Positions 36,012-43,709 of a stretch of 64,000 nt of DNA are shown here, piece after piece. The stretch lies in the NCBI RefSeq assembly GCF_002150685.1, contig NZ_MSSW01000010.1, forward strand, positions 104,654-168,653, given 5' to 3'. Positions within the stretch are counted from its first letter, which is position 1. Every line of letters begins with the position of its first letter. The notes below the pieces were generated by a model, which was not told where the DNA came from, searched no databases, and saw only the letters and a list, made by a program, of their open reading frames with translations. Source of the DNA: Algoriphagus antarcticus. Lineage in GTDB: Bacteria; Bacteroidota; Bacteroidia; Cytophagales; Cyclobacteriaceae. The position numbers and the translations under genes were made by a program.

Positions 36012-36400
36012 GCTTCGACATCGCCCAGCCAGACATCTATTCCCAATTTTAAATTCTTCATTTTAAATTTTAAATTCTTCATTCTAAATTCTAAATTCCT
36101 TTCATTTGCTTTTCAAAAACAACCGAGTAAATTTATTACTCAGTCAGATGTAGGTTCTAACTTCCAGTTGATTTTACCAATCCTTGCTTTTTAGGAGTAT
36201 GGAATTAGTAAAAGCAATATTCTCCCCTCAGGGAGCCGGGGGTGGGACTGAAGGGGCGAAGCCGCATCTTTACGCTTCAGATCACCAACACGAAAATCCA
36301 GTGTATCACTGGATAGAAAGGGTTAAAACCAGCGATCAAAACCTGGGCTGAGCTACAAACAACCGCACAAAATTTATTTCCATTATCACCTACCGCACTT
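36012..36400. repeat. AT tract and leader region ahead of wzm
   Basis: 36045-36100 is a TTTTAAATTCTTCA tract. A promoter and leader follow (separate entry). 36262-36400 shows no gene; a frame reading KFISIITYRTSGNE (about 36369-36410) resembles the start of a family 2 glycosyltransferase and could be a relic, but this is weak. Confidence 0.5.
36105..36262 (+). promoter_or_regulatory. Predicted promoter and leader (dyad plus 19-mer) of the wzm operon
   Basis: TTTG (36105-36108), 19-base spacer, TAAATTTA (36128-36135, one mismatch to TAnnTTTG). The dyad GAGTAA...TTACTC (36125-36141) overlaps the -7 box, and GGGACTGAAGGGGCGAAGC is at 36244-36262. Same order of elements as at 19.85 and 30.47 kb. 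Confidence 0.55.
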
Positions 36401-37240
36401 CTGGCAACGAGTAAACCTTCTTCTACCCATTACAAAGTAATCCAACCTACTTCGGGATGGCAGCTAATTGACTTCAGGGAGCTTTGGAGGTATAAGGATT
36501 TATTGTATTTCCTTACACTGCGTGGCATCAAAGCCAGATATGCACAGTCAGTATTAGGAGTTGCCTGGGCTATTATCCAACCCTTATTCACCACCTTGGT
36601 GTTTACCGTTGTCTTTGGGAATTTGGCAAAAATAGATTCTGATGGGATTCCGTATGTGTTGTTTTCCTACTTAGCGCTATGGCCGTGGAACTACTTCTCG
36701 GGTACACTGACTGAATCCGCCAACTCATTGATTCAGAATGCCAATATGATCACGAAGGTTTACTTTCCACGGATGGTACTTCCTCTTTCATCGATCTTAT
36801 CCAAGCTGCTTGACTTTCTTATTGCATTTATAGTGGTGGTAGGAATGATGATCTACTATCAAATCATGCCTGGATGGGGCTTGCTTGTGTTGCCTTTGCT
36901 GATCATCCAATTGCTCATGTGCAGCCTGGGAATGGGAATGATACTATCCGCCATGGCAGTCAAATACCGGGATGTCAAACACGCGCTGACTTTCGTAGTT
37001 CAATTGTTGCTATACGCAGCCCCTGTGGTTTATAGCACTACAGCGGTGCCGGAGCAGTACCAAAAATTCTACGTGCTAAATCCAATGGTAGGCGTGATCG
37101 AAGGCTTCCGAGCTGCATTTCTCGACCGCCCAATTCCGTGGGAGTGGATCTGGCCAGGCACCATCGTAGCATTGATTCTCTTCGTCTTTGGCATGATGTA
37201 CTTTCGTAGGATGGAAAGGATATTCGCGGATGTAGCGTAG
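36401..37240 (+). CDS. wzm: ABC-2 polysaccharide exporter permease, Wzm
   Basis: About 279 residues. YKVIQPTSGWQLIDFRELWR then YKDLLYFLTLRGIKARYAQS is the amphipathic N-terminus of Wzm proteins, followed by six membrane segments (first in VLGVAWAIIQPLFTTLVFTV). The only standard start, TTG at 36503, would remove this conserved lead-in. CTG at 36401 (LATSKPSSTHYK) is my best guess for the true start; the frame is open back to about 36310. It partners the ATPase at 43.7 kb to export lipid-linked O-antigen across the inner membrane. Confidence 0.85.
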   Translation: MATSKPSSTHYKVIQPTSGWQLIDFRELWRYKDLLYFLTLRGIKARYAQSVLGVAWAIIQPLFTTLVFTVVFGNLAKIDSDGIPYVLFSYLALWPWNYFSGTLTESANSLIQNANMITKVYFPRMVLPLSSILSKLLDFLIAFIVVVGMMIYYQIMPGWGLLVLPLLIIQLLMCSLGMGMILSAMAVKYRDVKHALTFVVQLLLYAAPVVYSTTAVPEQYQKFYVLNPMVGVIEGFRAAFLDRPIPWEWIWPGTIVALILFVFGMMYFRRMERIFADVA

Positions 37241-37552
37241 AGCGCTTCGCTATTAATTTAAAATTAGTTAATTCATAATTTAAAATTGCTAACCACCACG
37301 CACTCCATTTTAAATTCCTAAGTGCTCTGCCCCGGATTGTGTCTTCACAAAACCGGTATCTATAGGGACTTCATTTTAAATTTTACATTTTAAATTCTCA
37401 ATTACCCTTCATTTTAAATTCCCTTCATTTTAAATTTTAAATTCTCAATTACCCTTCCATTTTAAATTCTCAATTCCCTTCATTTTAAATTTTAAATTCT
37501 CAATTACCCTTCCATTTTAAATTCTCAATTACCCTTCATTTTAAATTCCTAA
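37241..37552. repeat. AT-rich repeat tract abutting the MBOAT start
   Basis: No gene. Repeated CATTTTAAATTCTCAATTACC units (about 30-50 bases apart) fill 37370-37550 and end with TTTTAAATTCCTAAGTGCT, in which GTG is the MBOAT start. The same TTTTAAATTCCTAAGTGCT occurs alone at 37313-37332 with no gene behind it, apparently an orphan gene start. Confidence 0.8.
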
Positions 37553-39163
37553 GTGCTTTTCAACTCCTTCACTTTCCTTCTCTTCCTACCCATAGTTTTC
37601 CTACTCTATTGGTTTGTATTTAAGGAAAGTCTAAAACTCCAGAATGCATTTCTTCTACTAGCCAGTTATGTATTCTATGGCTGGTGGGATTGGAGATTTC
37701 TCGGCTTGATCATCGCCAGCTCGACGGTGGATTATTGGTGTGGACTGAAAATGGGACACCTAGTTGTAGGTTCTAGTGGGAATGTCATTGCGAGGAGTAA
37801 CGACGAAGCAATCTCATCACCAGACAGATTGCTTCAGGTTGATAATGATAGTAACAAATCAGCGTCCGAAGACAACCATCGCAATGACGCATCGGGCACC
37901 GGACATCCGTCACCTGACACTACTGACCACCGATCACTGACCACTGAAAACTGGTTCTCCGGTCGCAAACTCTACCTAACAATAAGCCTCGCCTTCAACC
38001 TCGGCCTACTCGGTTTCTTCAAGTACTTCAACTTCTTTATAGATTCAGCCGCTGACTTTATTTCTGTTCTAGGTTTTCAGCCTCATATCAGTACCCTAAA
38101 TCTTATTCTTCCTGTAGGCATCAGCTTCTACACCTTTCAGACTTTGAGCTATTCCATCGATGTTTATCGGGGTAATCTCAAGCCTACCAAAGACCCAATT
38201 GCCTTCTTTACCTTCGTGGCTTTCTTTCCGCAATTGGTAGCCGGGCCTATCGAGCGAGCTTCGAATCTATTACCTCAGTTCTTCAAGAAGCGGGAATTCG
38301 AATACCAACAAGGTTCCGATGGGATGAAACTCATCCTCTGGGGACTATTCAAGAAGATGGTGATCGCAGATAACTGCGCTTTGGTAGTCAATCCGATTTT
38401 TGAAAATTACCAAACAGCTTCTGGTTTGGAACTGATTATGGGAGCAATTCTCTTCGGTTTTCAGATTTATGGGGATTTTTCAGGCTATTCCGATATCGCC
38501 ATCGGGGTAGCCAAACTCTTTGGATTTGATCTGATGACAAACTTTCGAACTCCCTATTTCAGTCGGGATATCGCTGAGTTCTGGCGTAGATGGCATATTT
38601 CTCTATCCACTTGGTTTCGGGATTATGTCTATATCCCACTGGGAGGAAGCCGAGTAACTAAAGCAAAAGCCATCAGAAACATCTTTATCGTATTCCTAGT
38701 GTCAGGCTTCTGGCATGGAGCCAACTGGACTTTTATCGCCTGGGGTGGAATTCATGCAGCCTTATTTATCCCCATATTCTTGATAGGTAAGAATAGAGCT
38801 CATTTGCATGAAGGAGAGCATCTCATTCCTTCCATTAAAGAGGTCTTTCAAATGGTCTTAACATTTTCTCTAGTCTGCATAGCATGGGTGTTTTTCAGAT
38901 CGGATACAGTAGGAGAGGCTTGGGGGTATTTGAGTGGGATGGCAACCAATTCATTTTTGCCATCGAATTTCGGTTGGCTCGGATATGATCTACGCTTAGC
39001 TTTGTTTTTATTCCTTGTATTAGAATGGGTAGGAAGATATCAATTCAATTGGCTAGAAAGACTTCAAGGAAAATGGTATAGATATCCTTCCTATATGATT
39101 ATAACTGGCTTTATCATCTGGCTTGGTACAAATGAAAATCAATTTATATATTTTCAATTTTGA
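37553..39163 (+). CDS. MBOAT-family membrane O-acyltransferase with repeat-derived insert
   Basis: 536 residues, GTG start, about ten to twelve membrane segments. FPQLVAGPIERA, DFSGYSDIAIGVAKLFGFDL, FWRRWHISLSTWFRDYVYIP and the catalytic-histidine segment GFWHGANWTFIAWGGIHA are the AlgI/DltB-type signatures; these acylate polysaccharide in the periplasm. Residues about 68-138 (bases 37754-37962), in the loop after DYWCGLKM, are repeat-derived: NVIARSNDEAIS is the translation of the GTCATTGCGAGG...GAAGCAATCTC repeat. It overlaps the SGNH partner gene (TTGA). Confidence 0.9.
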   Translation: MLFNSFTFLLFLPIVFLLYWFVFKESLKLQNAFLLLASYVFYGWWDWRFLGLIIASSTVDYWCGLKMGHLVVGSSGNVIARSNDEAISSPDRLLQVDNDSNKSASEDNHRNDASGTGHPSPDTTDHRSLTTENWFSGRKLYLTISLAFNLGLLGFFKYFNFFIDSAADFISVLGFQPHISTLNLILPVGISFYTFQTLSYSIDVYRGNLKPTKDPIAFFTFVAFFPQLVAGPIERASNLLPQFFKKREFEYQQGSDGMKLILWGLFKKMVIADNCALVVNPIFENYQTASGLELIMGAILFGFQIYGDFSGYSDIAIGVAKLFGFDLMTNFRTPYFSRDIAEFWRRWHISLSTWFRDYVYIPLGGSRVTKAKAIRNIFIVFLVSGFWHGANWTFIAWGGIHAALFIPIFLIGKNRAHLHEGEHLIPSIKEVFQMVLTFSLVCIAWVFFRSDTVGEAWGYLSGMATNSFLPSNFGWLGYDLRLALFLFLVLEWVGRYQFNWLERLQGKWYRYPSYMIITGFIIWLGTNENQFIYFQF

Positions 39164-40185
39164 AAAGATTTTTTATTAAACTATTAGCATTAGCTATTCC
39201 ATTTGGAATTCTCTTGATTATCACCTACCTCAACTATGAATCAGAAAAGGGAGATTTAATCAGAATAGGATATATACCAAATTCATTTCCTGATTACAGA
39301 AATAAGTTTGAAAGTGAGCTATCCAGAAAAATTAGCTTTGATAAGTTATCAAGTGATTCTATTAATAGGGAATATGATGTTCTAACAATTGGTGATTCAT
39401 TTTCAGAACAGGGTGCTGCAGGGTATCAAAATTACTTAGCCTCTATTTATGGAAAATCAGTCCTGCATTTAGATAATTCTCTTCATAGCAACCCGTTTCA
39501 AGTATTAATTTCCTTAAAGAATGGAGGGTTTTTTGAAGAGTTCAAAATAAAGAATGTTATCCTAGAAGTGGTAGAGAGGCATTTTATTGAAAATTTTATG
39601 CAATTAAAAATTGATTCCTCGATAAATTATAAATCCTTCAACCCCGTTTTGAAAAATAATTTGGGTGGTGAGGAAATGAGTCAACTTTCAAATAGAATTC
39701 TAAAGTTTCCGTATTATGCTATTAATAGGAAATTATATCCTAAAGAATTGGTTTCGTTGGTCTATGCTAGAAAGTTAAAAAACAAACCCTTTTCAGTGGC
39801 TGAAAATACATTGTATTTTTATCACCTGGATGTAGCTAATATAGCACTCAATAATTCTATGGATAAACTACAGAATATTAATAACGTGCTGAATGATTTT
39901 AATAATAAATTGGAAAATAGTGGCGTGAATTTGATTGTTTTCCCTGTTCCTGATAAATATCATTTTTATAAAGATGATTTAGAAGATACAGACGGATTTG
40001 TTAAACCTTTATTATTCTCTAATTACGCTAAGCTAAATAAGGAATATGCGTTTTTGGATTTACTGGATGCTCAGGAAAACCAAGAATTTAATATACTTGA
40101 TTTCTATTATTACGATGATTCCCATTGGTCTCCTGAGGGGAGTAAGGTGGTGGCAGAGCAATTAGTAGAATTAGTCGAAAATTAA
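39160..40185 (+). CDS. SGNH-hydrolase-like membrane-anchored protein (AlgJ/AlgX/DltD-like partner of MBOAT)
   Basis: 341 residues, TTG start overlapping the MBOAT stop. One N-terminal membrane anchor (FIKLLALAIPFGILLIITYL), then a periplasmic domain with GDSFSEQGA (block I serine) and YYDDSHWSPEGSKVVAEQLV (block V DxxH). Such proteins take the acyl group from the MBOAT and place it on the polysaccharide. The fold is inferred from the two motifs; overall similarity to AlgJ is not obvious by eye. Confidence 0.78.
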   Translation: MKRFFIKLLALAIPFGILLIITYLNYESEKGDLIRIGYIPNSFPDYRNKFESELSRKISFDKLSSDSINREYDVLTIGDSFSEQGAAGYQNYLASIYGKSVLHLDNSLHSNPFQVLISLKNGGFFEEFKIKNVILEVVERHFIENFMQLKIDSSINYKSFNPVLKNNLGGEEMSQLSNRILKFPYYAINRKLYPKELVSLVYARKLKNKPFSVAENTLYFYHLDVANIALNNSMDKLQNINNVLNDFNNKLENSGVNLIVFPVPDKYHFYKDDLEDTDGFVKPLLFSNYAKLNKEYAFLDLLDAQENQEFNILDFYYYDDSHWSPEGSKVVAEQLVELVEN

Positions 40186-40209
40186 TCTATTTTCAAGAGG
40201 CAACATACA

Positions 40210-40234
40210 ATGCTCTTCAACACCTTCACTTTCC
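40210..40234 (+). pseudogene. Relic of an MBOAT gene start
   Basis: ATGCTCTTCAACACCTTCAC followed by TTTCC repeats the first 25 bases of the MBOAT genes at 37553 and 42071 with one or two changes, then runs straight into the TTG start of the aminotransferase. It looks like a recombination scar. Confidence 0.65.
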
Positions 40235-40238
40235 AAAC

Positions 40239-41324
40239 TTGATCCCTGTCACCAAACCATATCTTCCAAATCCAGATCTCTATAAAAAGTATATAGACGA
40301 TATATGGGAGCGCAACTGGCTAACCAATAATGGTCCTTTAGTCAATGAGCTGGAACTTAAGCTAAAGGAATATCTTGATTTAGACCATTTGCTTTTTGTA
40401 AGCAATGGCACGATAGCGCTTCAGTTAGCTATCAAAGCTCTTGGTTTGACTGGCGAAATTATCACCACCCCATTTTCCTATGTGGCTACTACCAGTAGCA
40501 TTGTATGGGAAGGATGTACACCAGTTTTTGTGGATATTTTATCAGAAAAACTAACCATTGATCCAAAAAAGATTGAGGCTGCAATAACCTCAGATACTAC
40601 AGCCATTCTCGCAACACACGTTTATGGAATTCCATGTGAGGTTGAGGCAATCCAGAAAATAGCCAATAAACATGGCTTAAAAGTGATATATGACGGTGCT
40701 CACGCTTTTGGAATTAGAGTAAAAGGAAAATCGATTTTTGAGTACGGCGATATTTCTACTTGTAGTTTCCATGCTACAAAGATTTTCCATTCCATAGAGG
40801 GAGGTGCTGTAATCACCAAAAATCCAGAACTTTTGAGAAAAATGGCTCTTCTGAGAAACTTTGGACATGATGGCTTTGATAAGTATACCGGAGTGGGTAT
40901 AAATGCGAAAAACTCTGAGTTCCATGCTGCCATGGGTTTATGTGTGCTTCCAGAGTTCAACATAATTCTTCAAAAAAGAAAGAGTCAATATGAACAATAC
41001 AAAACCCTACTTATCCATCTAAAAGTAGACTATCCAAGTTTGGGTACTGTCGAGTCCTATAATTTTTCTTACTTCCCTATTATCTTCCAATCAAGTGAAG
41101 TACTGCTTAGCAGTATGAAAGCGTTAGAGGAAAATGGTATTGGCAGCAGAAGGTACTTCTATCCCGGGTTGAATCAGCTGGACTATACTTCGGGAGCTTG
41201 TCCTATTTCAGATGATATTTGCCTTAGAGTCCTATGCTTGCCTTTATACCATAAATTGGGAGAAGAAGAGCAAAGGATGATTGCAAGAATTTTGCTGAGA
41301 GTTCAGAATAATCCAAACACATGA
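40239..41324 (+). CDS. vioA: dTDP-4-amino-4,6-dideoxyglucose transaminase, VioA-like
   Basis: 361 residues, TTG start. DegT family with the PLP lysine K181 in SFHATKIFHSIEGGA, the form typical of VioA-type enzymes, plus LFVSNGTIALQLAI and IYDGAHAFGI. VioA makes dTDP-Qui4N from dTDP-4-keto-6-deoxyglucose. The next, overlapping gene is an acyltransferase that would finish Qui4NAc. Other 4-amino sugars are possible. The start follows the MBOAT relic by five bases. Confidence 0.82.
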   Translation: MIPVTKPYLPNPDLYKKYIDDIWERNWLTNNGPLVNELELKLKEYLDLDHLLFVSNGTIALQLAIKALGLTGEIITTPFSYVATTSSIVWEGCTPVFVDILSEKLTIDPKKIEAAITSDTTAILATHVYGIPCEVEAIQKIANKHGLKVIYDGAHAFGIRVKGKSIFEYGDISTCSFHATKIFHSIEGGAVITKNPELLRKMALLRNFGHDGFDKYTGVGINAKNSEFHAAMGLCVLPEFNIILQKRKSQYEQYKTLLIHLKVDYPSLGTVESYNFSYFPIIFQSSEVLLSSMKALEENGIGSRRYFYPGLNQLDYTSGACPISDDICLRVLCLPLYHKLGEEEQRMIARILLRVQNNPNT

Positions 41325-41956
41325 TCGTAGCCGGGGCTGGTGGACACGCGATTGAGATTTTAGACATCTTGACTGAAAATGGGGAAGCTGAGGATTTATA
41401 CTTCTTTGATAATCAAAATGAAAATAAAATCTTTCTAAATAGCTTTCACATCTTGAATACATATAAAGAGGCAAAAGAACATTTTCAAAAAGACCCTCGG
41501 TTTGTCTTGGGAATCGGAAAACCTGAAGCCCGCCAAATTCTATATACCGAGTTTCAACAGGCAGGAGGAATTCTACAAGCTATTCGTGGATCAAATGCCA
41601 AAATCAGCCAAAGATCTCAGATTTCAACTGCTGATATCTTTAATTTCTGCTATATCGGTGGAGAAGTGCAGATAGGTACAGGGAGCCTGATTAATACCGG
41701 TGCACAGATCCACCATGAAGTACAAATCGGAGACTTTTCGGTGATTAATCCAGGTGCCATCCTTTTAGGAGCTTGCCAAATTGGCGATTTCTGCTCTATT
41801 GGTGCTCATGCAACCATACTTCCAAGAATCCGAATCGGTAATAGAGTCACCATCGGAGCCGGAGCGGTGATAATTCGTGATGTGGAAGATGGGCAAACGG
41901 TGATGGGAGTGCCGGGGAGGGTGATCAGTAGGCATTGGGCAGAACGCGGTAATTAG
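41321..41956 (+). CDS. NeuD/PglD-like sugar O/N-acetyltransferase
   Basis: 211 residues. N-terminal Rossmann-like part (IVAGAGGHAIEILDIL, FVLGIGKPEAR) and a left-handed beta-helix from about residue 100, with INTGAQIHHEVQIGDF (catalytic histidine region), IGDFCSIGAHATILP and IGAGAVIIRDVEDG. The architecture is that of PglD/NeuD. It is coupled to the VioA-like gene by ATGA, so N-acetylation of the 4-amino sugar is likely (the role of VioB). Confidence 0.87.
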   Translation: MIVAGAGGHAIEILDILTENGEAEDLYFFDNQNENKIFLNSFHILNTYKEAKEHFQKDPRFVLGIGKPEARQILYTEFQQAGGILQAIRGSNAKISQRSQISTADIFNFCYIGGEVQIGTGSLINTGAQIHHEVQIGDFSVINPGAILLGACQIGDFCSIGAHATILPRIRIGNRVTIGAGAVIIRDVEDGQTVMGVPGRVISRHWAERGN

Positions 41957-42070
41957 TGGGCAGTTGCAGTGGTCTTCACCTCGACGGTAGGCGAGGTCTC
42001 CTACCATCGAAATAAAGTTATTTCTTCCTTCCACCGACAACCGACAACAGATAACTTACAACAGAATAAA
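41957..42070. repeat. Short repeat-like spacer ahead of the truncated MBOAT
   Basis: 114 bases with words such as GGCAGTTGCAGTGGTC and CCACCGACAACCGACAACAG, of the same low-complexity style as the inserts in the MBOAT genes. No promoter seen. Confidence 0.5.
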
Positions 42071-42877
42071 TTGCTCTTCAACTCCTTCACTTTCCTTCTT
42101 TTCCAACCCATAGTTTTCCTAATCTATTGGTTTATATTTAAGAGAAGTTTAAAGCTTCAGAATGCATTTCTTCTACTAGCCAGTTATGTATTCTACGGCT
42201 GGTGGGATTGGAGATTCCTGGGCTTGATCATCGCCAGCTCCGCATTGGATTATTGGTGTGGACTGAAAATGGGAGAGAGCGTCATTACAAACGACCAAGG
42301 AGTAAAGCAATCTGATGGTGAATTGGTAGCTTCATCCGACACCCGACACCTGACATCCAGCAATCTTTCTGACAGCGGTCTCTCGTCTCCGGTCTTAAGA
42401 GCCATTTCTGGGCGAAATAAATACCTCACCATCTCCCTCATCTTCAACTTGGGAATGCTCGCCTTCTTCAAGTATTTCAACTTTTTTATAGAATCTGCAG
42501 CTGACTTGATATCGACTATTGGTTTCCAACCTCACCTCAGCACCCTAAACATTATCCTTCCGGTAGGTATCAGCTTCTACACCTTCCAGACCCTGAGTTA
42601 CTCGATTGTTGTTTATCGGGGTAATCTCAAGCCTACCAAAGACCCAATTGCCTTCTTTACTTTTGTGGCTTTCTTTCCGCAACTGGTAGCCGGGCCGATC
42701 GAGCGAGCTTCGAATCTATTTCCTCAGTTCTTCAAGAAGCGGGAATTTGAATATCAGCAAGGTTCTGATGGAATGAAGCTGATTCTTTGGGGACTATTTA
42801 AGAAAATGGTGATCGCGGATAACTGCGCCTTGGTGGTCAATCCGATCTTTGATAATAAGCTATTGCATCGAAAATAA
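42071..42877 (+). pseudogene. Second MBOAT O-acyltransferase gene, truncated
   Basis: 268 residues from TTG at 42071 (LFNSFTFLLFQPIVFLIYWF), nearly identical in DNA over long stretches to the MBOAT at 37553. It stops at NPIFDNKLLHRK, so the half carrying FWRRWH and the catalytic histidine is missing. The loop after DYWCGLKM again carries a foreign insert (about 42273-42412; KQSDGELVASSDTRHLTSS) different from the first copy. Probably non-functional. FkbM begins 34 bases on, so its right edge is a recombination junction. Confidence 0.85.
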
Positions 42878-42911
42878 TTTTTTTTGAAATTTCTGATTTA
42901 TTCAAAGTATA

Positions 42912-43709
42912 ATGAATTTAAAAAAATCAATTTTTAACCTTATAACTCTTCAAAAAAGAAATTTTTTTGGCAAATCGTTAGATTCTATTTCTACTTCAAT
43001 TCGGAATGCTTTGGAAAATAAAATGAATGACAATGAGCTTAGTGGCGAATATCGGGTCGTCCGAAAACTTGCGGAGCTGAAGCCAAAGATTGTTTTTGAT
43101 GTGGGAGCAAATATTGGAATCTGGACTCAAGAGTTAAAAAAGTATGCTCCTGATTCTATCGTTTATTTGTTTGAGCCGATCCCTGATACATTCGATAGAT
43201 TAATTCAAAATCTATCTGTTTTAAATGAAGTTCATCCTTCTCAGATTGCTTTGTCAAATAAGCTAGGGGAATTTGAAATGAATTATTATCCAAACCAATC
43301 ATACTTTTCTTCCATCTATCCAACTTCATTGGGTAAAGATGGCATTAAGGTAAAGGTTCAAACCATATCAGGGGATGAATTCTGCTTTCAAAATAGTATA
43401 GAACATATCAATATATTAAAGATTGATGTAGAAGGCGCAGAGGAGAAGGTATTGGAAGGCTTTCAAGGATTTTTAGAAAATCAGAAGATTAGTATGGTGC
43501 AATTTGAATATGGACAGCATAGTTTGGACTCTAAATTTCTCCTAAAGGATTTTTATACGTTATTCGAAAACTACGGCTATAAAGTAGGTAAAATTTATCC
43601 CAATTGGATAGATTGGTCAGCATATGATTTAAGTATGGAAAATTTTATTCTTTCTAATTTTATTGCTGTTTCTCCCAAAGCTGAAAACTATTCTGAAACG
43701 CTTAAATAA
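42912..43709 (+). CDS. FkbM-family methyltransferase
   Basis: 265 residues. SAM-binding motif IVFDVGANIGIWTQELKKYA, then VYLFEPIPDTFDRL, and ILKIDVEGAEEKVLEGFQGF, the full FkbM set. Such enzymes O-methylate sugars; next to wzt this may modify a terminal residue and so influence chain length or export, as in some Wzm/Wzt O-antigens. One-base overlap with wzt. Target inferred only. Confidence 0.88.
   Translation: MNLKKSIFNLITLQKRNFFGKSLDSISTSIRNALENKMNDNELSGEYRVVRKLAELKPKIVFDVGANIGIWTQELKKYAPDSIVYLFEPIPDTFDRLIQNLSVLNEVHPSQIALSNKLGEFEMNYYPNQSYFSSIYPTSLGKDGIKVKVQTISGDEFCFQNSIEHINILKIDVEGAEEKVLEGFQGFLENQKISMVQFEYGQHSLDSKFLLKDFYTLFENYGYKVGKIYPNWIDWSAYDLSMENFILSNFIAVSPKAENYSETLK

Noticed and set aside
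35842..36066. 74-codon frame overlapping the end of wecE
   Set aside because: Shadow frame of wecE running into the AT tract.
41969..42070. Longer start for the second MBOAT copy
   Set aside because: The first copy begins with LFNSFTFLLF; the matching point here is TTG at 42071, and the upstream 34 codons are spacer sequence.
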